Assembly (NCBI RefSeq): GCF_001189295.1
Contig: NZ_CP012159.1
Span: forward strand, 8,788,501 to 8,852,500
Direction of reading: 5' to 3'
DNA from: Chondromyces crocatus
GTDB taxonomy: Bacteria; Myxococcota_A; Polyangia; Polyangiales; Polyangiaceae
DNA: 64,000 nucleotides
Shown: in pieces, positions 1 through 8,813 of the stretch
How positions within the stretch are numbered: the stretch's first letter is position 1
How the letters are laid out: every line of letters starts with the position of its first letter
Position numbers and translations under genes: made by a program
Notes under the pieces: model-generated
Databases searched by the model: none
Told to the model about the DNA's origin: nothing
The model's input: the letters and a program-made list of their open reading frames with translations, nothing else

Positions 1-1
1 G

Positions 2-1009
2 AACGCAGCGACCTTGCCAGCCGGCCTGGTCGACGCAGAGCTGTTCGGAAACGCGAAAAACTACCCCAACCCCGGCATGGCCGAGCGCCCGGGCCTCATC
101 GGCGCCGCGGATGGCGGCACGCTCTTCCTCGACGAGATCGGCGAGCTGCCGGCCGCGCTGCACGCCAACCTCTTGCGCGTGCTCGACGGCGACGGCGAGT
201 ACCACCGCCTCGGCGAAGCCCGAGCACGGCGGGCCCAGATGCGCCTGGTCGCAGCGACCAACCGCACCCCCGAGGCGCTCAAGCACGACCTCCTGGCGCG
301 CTTGCCCCTCCGGCAGCGCATCCCGGGAATCGACGAGCGACGTGACGACATCCCCCTCCTCGTACGCCACCTGCTCCGACGCGCCCTCGAACGGAGCCCG
401 GAGCTGGTAGGGCGGTTCGCCGAGCCGACCGGCGAAGTCCGGATCGGCAGCGATCTCGTGCTGCACCTGCTCGGGCGTACGTACACGACCCACGTGCGCG
501 AACTCGATGGACTCCTGTGGAGAGCGATGGCCGCGAGCCGAGGCGAGCGGGTCACCCTGCCCGACGACATGGCAGCCGAAGAGAAGGTCGACGAGCGGGC
601 GGCGAGCGCGTCGAGCAGGTCGAGCGCGGCGAGCAGGTCGAGCGCGGCGAGCAGGGCGAGCGCGTCGAGCGCCGAGGCGGAGGAACAGGGCCGCGTCGAT
701 GCTCCCACGGACGGCGGCTGCTTGGCGTGCACGACCAAACACCGAGGTGACACGACGTCCCCACCCCCGGCCACACCGTCCATCCCTCCTGCACCTGCAG
801 CCCCTCCTGCACAGGCGGCCCTTCCTGCACCTGCGGCTCCACCAGCCGCGACCGCGTTCACCAGCGACCAGCTCCGAGCCGCCGTGGCTGCGCATGGCGG
901 CAACCTGGTGAAGGCCGCTCAGGCGCTCGGTCTGTCGAGCCGCTATGCGCTCTACCGCCTTCTGCGGAAGCACGGCATCGACGTGGACTCGCTGCGCGAC
1001 GACGACTGA
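2..1009 (+). CDS. Atypical sigma-54-type enhancer-binding protein (5' truncated)
   Basis: The window opens inside the AAA+ domain of a bacterial enhancer-binding protein. Visible in order: the ELFG stretch, the Walker-B-like GGTLFLDEIGELP, the sensor segment RLVAATNR, the arginine-finger region ending in RRDDIPLLVRHLL, a long low-complexity linker (Ser/Arg/Ala repeats, then Pro/Ala) and a C-terminal Fis-type helix-turn-helix (GGNLVKAAQALGLSSRYALYRLLRKHG). The GAFTGA loop that contacts sigma-54 in true activators is replaced here by NYPNPG directly after LFGNAK. The family is known to include members that lack this loop and do not work through sigma-54, and this protein is probably one of them. 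The N-terminal sensory domain and start codon lie left of the window. Confidence 0.85.
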   Translation, partial: NAATLPAGLVDAELFGNAKNYPNPGMAERPGLIGAADGGTLFLDEIGELPAALHANLLRVLDGDGEYHRLGEARARRAQMRLVAATNRTPEALKHDLLARLPLRQRIPGIDERRDDIPLLVRHLLRRALERSPELVGRFAEPTGEVRIGSDLVLHLLGRTYTTHVRELDGLLWRAMAASRGERVTLPDDMAAEEKVDERAASASSRSSAASRSSAASRASASSAEAEEQGRVDAPTDGGCLACTTKHRGDTTSPPPATPSIPPAPAAPPAQAALPAPAAPPAATAFTSDQLRAAVAAHGGNLVKAAQALGLSSRYALYRLLRKHGIDVDSLRDDD

Positions 1010-1104
1010 CGGACAGCGCCCTCGCTCTCCTGGAGCCCGGAAGTCCGGTCGACCCTGCTCCTCTTCACGACAGACAAGGACGAGCCGCATCACCCGGCCG
1101 CCCT

Positions 1105-1461
1105 TCAACCACCGTACTTCCGTCGACCATCGTGGTTGGCGATGTCCTCGCGCACGAGGTCCTGAAACTCGAAATCGCCGGGCTCCCAGCTCCCATCAGG
1201 CCTCTGGCCTTCGGCGAGGAGAGAGACCCCGTCTTCCCCGTCTTCCAGGTGAATGTTCCGCGCCATGCGCACGTAGGAGCTGCCAGGTAGGGGGATCAGC
1301 ACGCCATCCCTGCTGGCGACGTAGTACGTCAGCGCGCTGTCGCTGAAGCTGCCTTCTCTCCTCGCTCGCCGGGCAGAGAGGGAGCGGCTCCCGTTCACCT
1401 GCTCGAAGGAGAGGTCACGGGAGGTCTGGGTGCAGGAGCCGGGGGAGAGTGCGTCGGCCAT
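1105..1461 (-). CDS. Cyanovirin-N-like (CVNH) domain protein
   Basis: A 118-residue protein made of two similar halves, each with the pattern ...L.A..R..GS...........I/L.N/S.DG. The second half (RNIHLEDG, LLAEGQRPDGSW, DIANHDG) matches the CVNH repeat of carbohydrate-binding lectins well. CVNH repeats normally carry paired cysteines that form disulfides; here the second half has none (Ala and Gly in their places) and the first half keeps only one. That fits a cytoplasmic or disulfide-free variant. The ATG at 1461 is chosen because it begins just before the domain; an upstream ATG at 1491 is also possible. No signal peptide is seen from either start. Confidence 0.6.
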   Translation of the reverse strand: MADALSPGSCTQTSRDLSFEQVNGSRSLSARRARREGSFSDSALTYYVASRDGVLIPLPGSSYVRMARNIHLEDGEDGVSLLAEGQRPDGSWEPGDFEFQDLVREDIANHDGRRKYGG

Positions 1462-1670
1462 GTCGTTTCGCCTACCAGGAGTGGCTTTCATCGCCGGATC
1501 CGGAGCGTGCTCTCCGCCGACGATCACCCCCTCAAGCAATGCCGGTGCCGACGCGGCTCACCTCTCCTTCGCCCCCCCCCGCATGCACCTCGTGCAGAGG
1601 CACCGCGCGGAAAAGTGCATCGGCACGGCCACACCGCCCACTGCGGGCGGCCGTGTGCGCGGCGTGTGCG

Positions 1671-1684
1671 CCGCACATGTGCGG
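1671..1684. promoter_or_regulatory. Perfect 14-bp palindrome in intergenic region
   Basis: CCGCACATGTGCGG is a perfect palindrome within a 268-bp gap. It lies downstream of the dehydrogenase operon end (1730) and about 210 bp upstream of the CVNH gene start. It could be a regulator site for the CVNH gene or part of a hairpin ending the dehydrogenase transcript; no T-tract follows. The rest of the gap holds a run of ten C residues near 1571 but no recognisable gene. Confidence 0.3.
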
Positions 1685-1729
1685 TGCGCGACGGCCCCTA
1701 CGCCGAGACCGGGGGGCGCACACCACGCT

Positions 1730-2485
1730 TCAAGACAGCACGCCCCCGCTCACATCGAGCACGGAGCCCGTGATGTAGCCCGCGTTCGGCCCTGCCAGGA
1801 ACACGATGGCCGCGGCCACCTCCTCGACCGTCGCGATACGACGGATCGGGTGCATGTCGAGGACCGACGGCGGCAGGTTGTGCGCCGCGCTGGCGGCCAT
1901 GTCGGTGTCCATGATGCCTGCCTGCACCACATTGACGGTGATGTTGCGCGGGCCGAGATCACGCGCAGCGCCGCGCGTATAGCCGTTCACGGCCGCCTTC
2001 GTCGCAGCGTAGTCGGTCGCCCCCGGAAACAGCGAGCGGGTCCCGAGCCCCGAGCCCACGGAGATGATCCGACCCCCTTCCGGCAGCACCTTCGCAGCCG
2101 CGCGAATGTTGGCGATGACTCCCGCCACGTTGATCGCCCACTGACGATCCAGAGCGGCGACGTCGAGATCGGGATCGTCGACCCGCTTCCCCTGAACGGC
2201 GACGGCGGCATTGTTGACGAGGATGTCGAGGTGACCGAAGTGCTCGACGACCGCGCGCACGAGCGGCTCGGACTGACTCGGGTCCCCCTGATCGGCGCGG
2301 AACGCGCGCGCCCGGACACCCAGAGCGCTGACGTCACGCGCGACCTTCGCCGCCTTCTCCTCCGATGCGACATAGCTGATGGCCACATCCGCTCCCTCGC
2401 CGGCGAAGGCCAGTGCTGTGGCCGCGCCGAGTCCACGGGAACCACCGGTGATGAGAACCACTTTGCCTGCAAGTACCTTGGTCAT
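1730..2485 (-). CDS. Short-chain dehydrogenase/reductase (SDR)
   Basis: A 251-residue classical SDR oxidoreductase. The Rossmann cofactor motif TGGSRGLG is near residue 14, the NNAA motif is near residue 91, and the catalytic Ser and YAATK (Tyr-x-x-x-Lys) follow, with a C-terminal GGVLS end typical of the family. The start ATG at 2485 is preceded by AAAGGAG at good spacing. It is the second gene of a leftward two-SDR operon; the upstream SDR ends 29 bp before this start. Substrate cannot be read from the sequence. NADP preference is suggested only by the Ser-Arg after the glycine motif. Confidence 0.9.
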   Translation of the reverse strand: MTKVLAGKVVLITGGSRGLGAATALAFAGEGADVAISYVASEEKAAKVARDVSALGVRARAFRADQGDPSQSEPLVRAVVEHFGHLDILVNNAAVAVQGKRVDDPDLDVAALDRQWAINVAGVIANIRAAAKVLPEGGRIISVGSGLGTRSLFPGATDYAATKAAVNGYTRGAARDLGPRNITVNVVQAGIMDTDMAASAAHNLPPSVLDMHPIRRIATVEEVAAAIVFLAGPNAGYITGSVLDVSGGVLS

Positions 2486-2514
2486 CGAATGCTCCTTTCA
2501 ATCGTCGAGGCGTG

Positions 2515-3288
2515 TCACCACGGCAAACGTTGCTCGCGGAAAAAGAACCCCCCCGTGGGCCCGTCGTCATCGAGCAGCGCGTGGACGACGATCGCATCCG
2601 CCCCCTCCTCGATGCCGAGGTCTGCCGACGGGCCCCCCATGTCGGTCCGCACCCAGCCCGGATGCACGGCATTCACCTTGATGCGCGTGTGTCGAAGCTC
2701 CTCCGCGAACAGCAGAGAGAACGCATTGAGCGCGGTCTTCGAGGTGTCGTACGCCAGCGTCTTGTTCGGGTAGACGGGGGAAGACGGGTCGGCTTGCAGG
2801 GTGAGCGACCCGCGGATGCTCGACACGTTCACGATGCGGCCCGCCGGCGAGCGCCGCAGGAGCGGTAGCAGCGCCTGCGTGAGCGCGAACGGACCGAAGA
2901 AGTTGGTCTCGAACGTCTCTCGAAGCACGCCGAGGGGCGTCTCGCTCGGCGACCTCGACGTGGCGGAGCCTGCGTTGTCGCTCTCGAGCCACACGGCGGC
3001 GTTGTTGATGAGCACATCCAGCCGCCCGGACGTGCGCTCGATGAACGCCACCGCATCGCGTCGATCGCTCTCGCGCGTCACATCGAGCGGGAGCGCGTAC
3101 GCCTGGACGCCATCGCGCACCAGCTCGGCGACCAGCGCCTCGGCGTCTGCCCCCCGTCGGCCGGCAGCGACGACCACCGCACCGAGCGCACCGAGCCGCC
3201 GGCACACAGCCCGCCCGAGCCCGCGGGTGGCGCCCGTGACGAGCGCGACACGATCACGAAGGGGATGGAGCGTCTCCGCGTTCGACAT
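2515..3288 (-). CDS. Short-chain dehydrogenase/reductase, first gene of operon
   Basis: A 257-residue SDR with TGATRGLG cofactor motif, NNAA motif, serine region VSSIRG and catalytic YDTSK. The architecture resembles carbonyl-reductase-like SDRs: there is an insertion between the NNAA and catalytic segments and a C-terminal FFFREQRLPW. The ATG at 3288 is preferred over a GTG at 3345, because the 3345 start would place the double palindrome at 3291-3319 inside the coding sequence. With the ATG start there is essentially no room for a Shine-Dalgarno site, so translation may be leaderless. It forms an operon with the SDR at 1730-2485. Confidence 0.85.
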   Translation of the reverse strand: MSNAETLHPLRDRVALVTGATRGLGRAVCRRLGALGAVVVAAGRRGADAEALVAELVRDGVQAYALPLDVTRESDRRDAVAFIERTSGRLDVLINNAAVWLESDNAGSATSRSPSETPLGVLRETFETNFFGPFALTQALLPLLRRSPAGRIVNVSSIRGSLTLQADPSSPVYPNKTLAYDTSKTALNAFSLLFAEELRHTRIKVNAVHPGWVRTDMGGPSADLGIEEGADAIVVHALLDDDGPTGGFFFREQRLPW

Positions 3289-3290
3289 AT

Positions 3291-3319
3291 GTACCGATCG
3301 GTACTGTACCAATCGGTAC
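3291..3319. promoter_or_regulatory. Tandem palindromic operator (TetR-type) at SDR operon start
   Basis: Two 14-bp palindromes lie 15 bp apart centre to centre: GTACCGATCGGTAC (3291-3304, perfect) and GTACCAATCGGTAC (3306-3319, one mismatch). They abut the ATG at 3288 of the SDR operon. This arrangement is typical of sites bound by TetR-family repressors that control SDR genes. No TetR gene is adjacent; the only TetR in the window (29792) has a different palindrome. Repressor identity is inferred. Confidence 0.6.
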
Positions 3320-3320
3320 A

Positions 3321-3697
3321 CGTCAAGCGAAGAGGGCGACCTCACCCCCGGCGCTGCGCCCCGTGAGGGAAGGGCCGAGGTTCCCGCGGGAAAACGCCGG
3401 GAAAACGCCCTCCCACGACAACCACGGCTCGCGATCGCCCACCGAGCGAGGGCTCACGAGCGCGATGCCGAGGAGGAACCGTCGCGCTGGCTCGTGTGTC
3501 AGACGGCGCGCGTCGTCACCGTGGTGCGTGAACGAACCACGCCGACCTCTCGAACGTTCTCCGCGACGTCACCGTGAGGTCCGAACGGATGACCCTCGCT
3601 GACTTCCTGCCAGCGTGGATGCAAAGGCGCGTCGTGGGAGCAGCCGGTGGCTCCAAGGCAAAGGCGCGTCGTGAGCCTTGCCCGTGTCGGTGGCGAA
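3321..3697. other. Intergenic stretch without a convincing gene
   Basis: This gap separates the SDR operon promoter from the end of the dnaE2 gene. It holds a short direct repeat, CAAAGGCGCGTCGTG, twice near 3629 and 3658. Open frames here lack recognisable domains and ribosome-binding sites. The left part must carry the SDR promoter. Confidence 0.5.
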
Positions 3698-3725
3698 GAT
3701 GGCGCGCCTCAGCGTGCGCGCCATC
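3698..3725 (-). terminator. Hairpin directly after dnaE2
   Basis: A perfect 10-bp stem GATGGCGCGC/GCGCGCCATC encloses the 8-nt loop at 3708-3715, immediately after the dnaE2 stop codon (3726-3728). No strong T-run follows on the minus strand, so it is a terminator-like or 3'-stabilising hairpin rather than a classical intrinsic terminator. Confidence 0.55.
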
Positions 3726-6700
3726 TCAGTGGAAGTCCCGCGACCGCGCCGGCACGTTCCCCCCGCCCGGCAGATCCAGCCGCTCCAGCTCCCGCGCCAG
3801 CACGTGGATCACCTCGCCCTGACGCTCCACCCGCCCGGCCACCAGCATGATCTTCGCGTGCCGCGCCACCTGGTAGCTGTCCGCGAAGAGCTGCTTCTGC
3901 ACGATCACGTTCACCGTCCCCGTCTCGTCCTCCAGCGTCACGAACGTCACCCCGCTCGCCGTCGGCGGCCGCTGCCTCCCCACCACCAGCCCCGCCAGCC
4001 GCACGCTCTCCCCGTGCTGTAGCTGCGGCAGCTCCTCGGCCCGCCGCACCCGCCGCCGCCGCAAGGACGCCCGCAGGTGCCGCATCGGATGATCATCGAC
4101 CGACAGCCCCACCCGCCCGTAGTCCAGGCTGAGCTGCTCCAGCGGCGCCAGCGCCGGCAGCCCCACCGGCTTCTCCGCCTCCAGCGGCACCCCCTCGAAC
4201 AGCCCTCCCAGCCGCGGCGCCCGCGCCTGCCACAGCGCCTCCCGCCGTGACGGCGAGAGCCCTTCCAGCGCCCCGGACTCGGCCAGCGCCTCGATCTCGT
4301 TCTTCTTCAGCCCCGCGCGCCGCACCAGATCTTCGAGCCCCGCGAGCGGCGCCTCCTCGCGCGCGGCCACCACCGCCCGCCCAGCCGCCTCCCCCAGCCC
4401 CTTGATCAACCGCAGCCCCAGCCGCATCGCCGGCTGCGCTTGCGCTCCCCCCAGCGCATGCTCTCCCCCGTCCACCTGCGGCTTCCCCGCCTCCGCAGCC
4501 TCCTCCAGCGTGCAGTCCCAGTCGCTCTTCAGCACGCACACCGACCGCACCTCCACCCCGTGCCGCTGCGCGTCCTGCACCAGCGCCGACGGCGTGTAGA
4601 ACCCCATCGGCTGCGAGTTCAGGATCGCACACACGAACGCCGCCGGATGATGCACCTTCAGCCACGCCGACGCGTACACCAGCAGCGCGAAGCTCGCCGC
4701 GTGCGACTCCGGGAACCCGTACTCCCCGAACCCCTGGATCTGCTGGTACAGCATCTCCCCGAAGCGCGCCGAGATCCCTTGCGCCACGAACCCTCGCAGC
4801 AAGCGCTCCCGGTGCCGCGCCAGCCGCCCGTGCTTCTTCCACGCCGCCATGTCGCGCCGCAGCTGATCCGCCTCGCCGGGCGTGTAGCCCGCTCCCACCA
4901 TCGCGATCTGCATCACCTGCTCCTGGAACAGCGGCACCCCCAGCGTCCGCGCCAGGATCGGCTCCAGACAGGCGTGCGGTGACACCGGCGCCTCTTCCCC
5001 CGTCCGCCGCCGCAGGTACGGATGCACCATCCCGCCCTGGATCGGACCCGGGCGCACGATCGCCACCTCGATCACCAGATCGTAGAACGTCTTCGGCTTC
5101 AGCCGCGGCAGCATCGCCATCTGCGCCCGGCTCTCGATCTGGAACACCCCCACCGTGTCCGCGTGGCAGACCGCCTCGTACACTTCCGGATCCTCCGGCG
5201 GGATCTGCGCCAGCGCCAGGATCGGCTCGAAGCTCCCCTGCCCTGCCAGCGCGTCCCCCAGCGGCGCCATCCCCCGCCCGTGCAGGAGCCCCAGCGTCTT
5301 CCGGATCGCCGTCAGCATCCCCAGCCCCAGCACGTCGATCTTGAAGAAGCCCAGCTCGTCCAGATCGTCCTTGTCCCACGGGATGACCGTGCGCCCCTCC
5401 ATCCGCGCCGGCTCGATCGGCGCCACGTGGTGCAACGGCGCCGACGACAGCACGAACCCGCCCACGTGGATCGACAGGTGCCGCGGGAACCCCTCGATCG
5501 CTTGCGCCATCAGCACCGTCTGCCGCACCCGCGCGTCCAGCGGATCCAGCCCCGCCTCGGCCACCCGCTGCTCGGACACATCGATCTCGTGGTACGTCGA
5601 CAGCCCGCTCAACCTGTCCAGCTGATCCAGCGACAGCCCGAACGCCTTCCCCACCTCCCGCAGCGCGCTCTTCCCCCGGTAGCAGATCACCTCCGACACC
5701 ATCGCCGCCCGGTCTCGCCCGTAGCGCGCGTAGATGTCCTGGATCACCTCTTCTCGACGCTCGTGCTCGAAGTCCACGTCGATGTCCGGCGGCTCGTTCC
5801 GCTCCTCCGACAGGAAGCGCTCGAACAGCAGGTTCGACCGCGCCGGGTCCACCGCCGTCACCCCGAGCACGAAGCACACCGCGCTGTTCGCCGCGCTCCC
5901 GCGCCCCTGGCAGAGCACCCCGCGCGCCCGCGCCATCTTCACGATCTCCTGCACGCTCAGGAAGTACGGCGCCACCCCCAGCTTCTGGATCAGCAGCAGC
6001 TCCTTCTCGATCTGCGCCTGCACGGAACTCGGCGTCTCCCCCGGATACCGCTCCTTGCACCCCTCCAGGGACAGCCGCCGCAGCGCCTCGTCCGCCGACT
6101 CCCCTGGCAAGCACAGCGTGTCGCTCGGAAAGCTGTAGCGCAGCTCCGACAGCGAGAACCGACAGCGCTCTGCCACCTCCACCGTACGCGCCACCCAGCC
6201 CGGTTCGTCCCGGAACAGCGCCGCCATCTGCCCGGGCGCCCGCAGCGCCGCCTCCGCATTTGCCGCCAGCAGCGTGCCCGCTTGATCCAGCGTCGTCCCG
6301 CGCCGGATGCACGCCAGCACATCCGCCACCGGCTTGCGCGACGGGTGGTGGTACAGCGGCCGCGCCGACGCGATCACCGACACCCCGAACCGCGCTGCCA
6401 TCGCCCTCGCCGCCGCGGCCCGCGCCGGGTCCCGCCCATCCAGCCGGCGCCACGTCGCCACGTGCACCCGCTCCCCGAACCCCTCGCGCAGCGGCCCCAG
6501 CACCGCCTCCCACGCCTCCATCGGCACCGCCGGATCCAGCGGCACCACCGCCGTCAATCCCGCCGCTGCCGCGGCCACCGCCTCCACCCCGATCCCCGCG
6601 TCCCCCTTCTCGTGCTCCGCGTGCGCCGCCGTCAGCAACCGGCACAGGTTCGCGTACCCCGCGTGCTCCTCCACCAGCAACGCCACCGACGGCACTGGCC

Positions 6701-6995
6701 CGGCCGCACCGCGCCCCCGCGCCCCCTCCGCCACCTTCGGCACCTCCGACGACGACGGCGCCAAGGTCGGCTCGAGCGTCAGCTCCGAGCCCACGATCAC
6801 CCGCTGCCCCAGCTTCTTCGCCGCGCTGTGCGCCCGCGCGCTCCCGTAGAGCCCGTTCCGATCGCACAGCGCCAGCGCGGCCAGCCCGATCTCACCGGCC
6901 CGCTCGCACAGCTCATCCGGGTGCGAAGCCCCTTCGAGAAACGAAAAACTGGAGCGCCCCAGAAGCTCCGCGAACGACGCGCTCACTCGCACCAT
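3726..6995 (-). CDS. dnaE2: Error-prone DNA polymerase DnaE2 (ImuC)
   Basis: A 1089-residue C-family polymerase alpha subunit of the DnaE2/ImuC type; the length fits this class and is shorter than replicative DnaE1. Seen in order: N-terminal PHP domain (starting SFSFLEGASHP), polymerase palm with GRGSAANS and the catalytic PDIDVDFEHERREEV, the fingers and helix-hairpin-helix region (IKGLGEAAGRAV), and a C-terminal OB fold (VRLAGLVVGRQRP...VTFVTLEDETGTVNVIVQ). In the known system it performs translesion synthesis with ImuB after DNA damage and causes induced mutation. It overlaps the imuB end by 13 bp and is the last gene of the imuA-imuB-dnaE2 operon. Confidence 0.97.
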   Translation of the reverse strand: MVRVSASFAELLGRSSFSFLEGASHPDELCERAGEIGLAALALCDRNGLYGSARAHSAAKKLGQRVIVGSELTLEPTLAPSSSEVPKVAEGARGRGAAGPVPSVALLVEEHAGYANLCRLLTAAHAEHEKGDAGIGVEAVAAAAAGLTAVVPLDPAVPMEAWEAVLGPLREGFGERVHVATWRRLDGRDPARAAAARAMAARFGVSVIASARPLYHHPSRKPVADVLACIRRGTTLDQAGTLLAANAEAALRAPGQMAALFRDEPGWVARTVEVAERCRFSLSELRYSFPSDTLCLPGESADEALRRLSLEGCKERYPGETPSSVQAQIEKELLLIQKLGVAPYFLSVQEIVKMARARGVLCQGRGSAANSAVCFVLGVTAVDPARSNLLFERFLSEERNEPPDIDVDFEHERREEVIQDIYARYGRDRAAMVSEVICYRGKSALREVGKAFGLSLDQLDRLSGLSTYHEIDVSEQRVAEAGLDPLDARVRQTVLMAQAIEGFPRHLSIHVGGFVLSSAPLHHVAPIEPARMEGRTVIPWDKDDLDELGFFKIDVLGLGMLTAIRKTLGLLHGRGMAPLGDALAGQGSFEPILALAQIPPEDPEVYEAVCHADTVGVFQIESRAQMAMLPRLKPKTFYDLVIEVAIVRPGPIQGGMVHPYLRRRTGEEAPVSPHACLEPILARTLGVPLFQEQVMQIAMVGAGYTPGEADQLRRDMAAWKKHGRLARHRERLLRGFVAQGISARFGEMLYQQIQGFGEYGFPESHAASFALLVYASAWLKVHHPAAFVCAILNSQPMGFYTPSALVQDAQRHGVEVRSVCVLKSDWDCTLEEAAEAGKPQVDGGEHALGGAQAQPAMRLGLRLIKGLGEAAGRAVVAAREEAPLAGLEDLVRRAGLKKNEIEALAESGALEGLSPSRREALWQARAPRLGGLFEGVPLEAEKPVGLPALAPLEQLSLDYGRVGLSVDDHPMRHLRASLRRRRVRRAEELPQLQHGESVRLAGLVVGRQRPPTASGVTFVTLEDETGTVNVIVQKQLFADSYQVARHAKIMLVAGRVERQGEVIHVLARELERLDLPGGGNVPARSRDFH

Positions 6996-8803
6996 CCCTG
7001 CAAGAATGCCTCACCCGAGGCCCGATCCACATAAATCCACGCCTCCCCCGCCGGACCGAGCGCCCCCTGGCGCCCCTCCCCCACCCCGCCCGAGCGCCCC
7101 CCGCCCCCCGCAGACGCTGGCGACGCCGCCGAGAACCACGCCTTGAAGTAGTCCCGCGACACCGGCGTCGACGTCCACCACTCCACCCCGTCGAGCCGCA
7201 TCACGAAGCGCATCCCCTCCACCGAGAAGATCTGCCGATCCACCGCCACGATCGCCCCGCGCCCCACCTGCCCCAGCGGGATCGCCCGCGGCAGCATCCG
7301 CGCCGGCGCGGGCAGCGCCATCGCATCCGGCGCCTCCGGATCCACCACCTTCCCCGCGGCCGCGGCCTCCAGCGACGCCGGCACCAGCCGCGAACGCGCC
7401 TCGGGCCGGTGCGCGTCCACCACCTCCAGCACCCCCACCCGCTCGGCCCCGATCTCCGCCGACAGCTCCGCCAGCAGCGCCGGCAAGCTGTCCGGATCCG
7501 CGCACCGATCCCGCGACAGATCGAGCTGCACCCGCCGCGCCGGCACGATCTGCACCGCCGTCAACCGCACCCCCACCGCCGGCGCCAGGAGCGCGATCTG
7601 CTCCAGCCGCGCCTTCAGTGGACGCAGCAGATCCGCCGCGTCCGCGAGCGGCGCCGGCAGCTCGATCGCGAACCGCAGCGCCTCCACGTCCTCCCCGTCC
7701 GCCAGCGGCCGATCCAGATCGAGCGCGCGCAGCCGCGCCACCGACCGATCGTAGGGAATCATCACCTCCAGCAGCCCCGTCGCCTCCCCGCGCGCCTCCA
7801 GCCGCGCCCCGAGCCGCGACGTCATCCCCCGCAGCACGAACAGCAGCGACTCTGCCCCCTCGACCCCGTCCTCGAACGACGCCTCTTCCTCCAGCACCCG
7901 CGGCGGCTGGAACGGCTGGAGCGGCGCCGGATCGAACCCCCCCGTGAGCGCCATGATCTCCGCCGCCGCCTTGCCCAGCCGCGCCGCCGCCGCCGCCCGC
8001 GGCAGCTTCGCCAGATCCCCCACCTTGAGCAGCCCCACCCGCACCAGGAAGCTCGCCACCTCCGCGTCGAGCGGCAGCGCCTGCACCGGCAGCGGCGAGA
8101 GCGCATCGGCCCCGCGCCCGGGCGGCGCGATCAACCACCGCGACGAACCCCCGCCCTCGCCCTCCGCGCGCGCACCTTGCGCCGATGACGCACGCCCCGG
8201 AGCGGCGCCACCCATCCCTTGCGACACCACCCCCCAGCGCGCCAGCGCCTGCGCGATCCGCGGCCCGTCGGCGATCGCGATCCGCGCCCGGTGCCCCAGC
8301 ACCGACAGCCGCTCGGCCAGCTCGTCGCACAGCGCCTCTTCGCCCCCGACCAGATGCGCCGCGCCCGTGATGTCGAGCCACACCGTGTCGTACGGCCCCT
8401 TTCCCCACGCGCACCGATCCCCCGCCTCGATCTTCGTCCCGAGCTGGATCGCCGCCGTCGGCCCCAGCGCCAGCGCCACCTCGGCCACCCGCCCCAGCGC
8501 CGCGTCGATCTCCGCGAACGTCACCCGGTGCACCGCCAGGTGCGCCACCAGCGCCGACGCCTCCGTCACCCGCTGCCCGGGCCGCACCCCGTAGCGACGC
8601 GCCTCCTCGTTCACCACGTCGATCACCGCCGTCGCTGGCAGCGCCTCGCGCCCCTCGCCTTCGGCCCCCACGGCGTGCACCGACGCCTCCAGGATCACCG
8701 ACAGCGGCCCCTTGCTCCCGGGCGCCACCGCTCCTCGCTGACCCACCAGCTCGCACGCGAGCTGAGGGAGCACGATCGCCGCGATCCTCCGTGCAGTGCT
8801 CAT
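6983..8803 (-). CDS. imuB: ImuB, inactive Y-family polymerase-like protein
   Basis: A 606-residue Y-family (DinB/UmuC-like) protein. It begins MSTARRIAAIVLPQLACELVG, where active polymerases have a catalytic aspartate block, and the VWLDITGAAHLVGG segment stands where the second acidic pair would be. Catalytic acids are therefore lost, as known for ImuB, which serves as adaptor between the beta clamp, ImuA and DnaE2. The end carries the ImuB-typical WIYVDRASGEAFLQGWCE-like tail. No clear QLxLF clamp-binding motif was found. A Gly/Ala-rich insertion (around residues 200-225) is unusual. It starts 10 nt after imuA and overlaps dnaE2. Confidence 0.93.
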   Translation of the reverse strand: MSTARRIAAIVLPQLACELVGQRGAVAPGSKGPLSVILEASVHAVGAEGEGREALPATAVIDVVNEEARRYGVRPGQRVTEASALVAHLAVHRVTFAEIDAALGRVAEVALALGPTAAIQLGTKIEAGDRCAWGKGPYDTVWLDITGAAHLVGGEEALCDELAERLSVLGHRARIAIADGPRIAQALARWGVVSQGMGGAAPGRASSAQGARAEGEGGGSSRWLIAPPGRGADALSPLPVQALPLDAEVASFLVRVGLLKVGDLAKLPRAAAAARLGKAAAEIMALTGGFDPAPLQPFQPPRVLEEEASFEDGVEGAESLLFVLRGMTSRLGARLEARGEATGLLEVMIPYDRSVARLRALDLDRPLADGEDVEALRFAIELPAPLADAADLLRPLKARLEQIALLAPAVGVRLTAVQIVPARRVQLDLSRDRCADPDSLPALLAELSAEIGAERVGVLEVVDAHRPEARSRLVPASLEAAAAGKVVDPEAPDAMALPAPARMLPRAIPLGQVGRGAIVAVDRQIFSVEGMRFVMRLDGVEWWTSTPVSRDYFKAWFSAASPASAGGGGRSGGVGEGRQGALGPAGEAWIYVDRASGEAFLQGWCE

Positions 8804-8813
8804 CGCAACCCCC

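Noticed and set aside
4093-6867. Long Gly/Ala/Arg-rich leftward frame inside dnaE2
   Set aside because: It is an alternative frame of a certain gene and has no domain; such frames are common in high-GC DNA.
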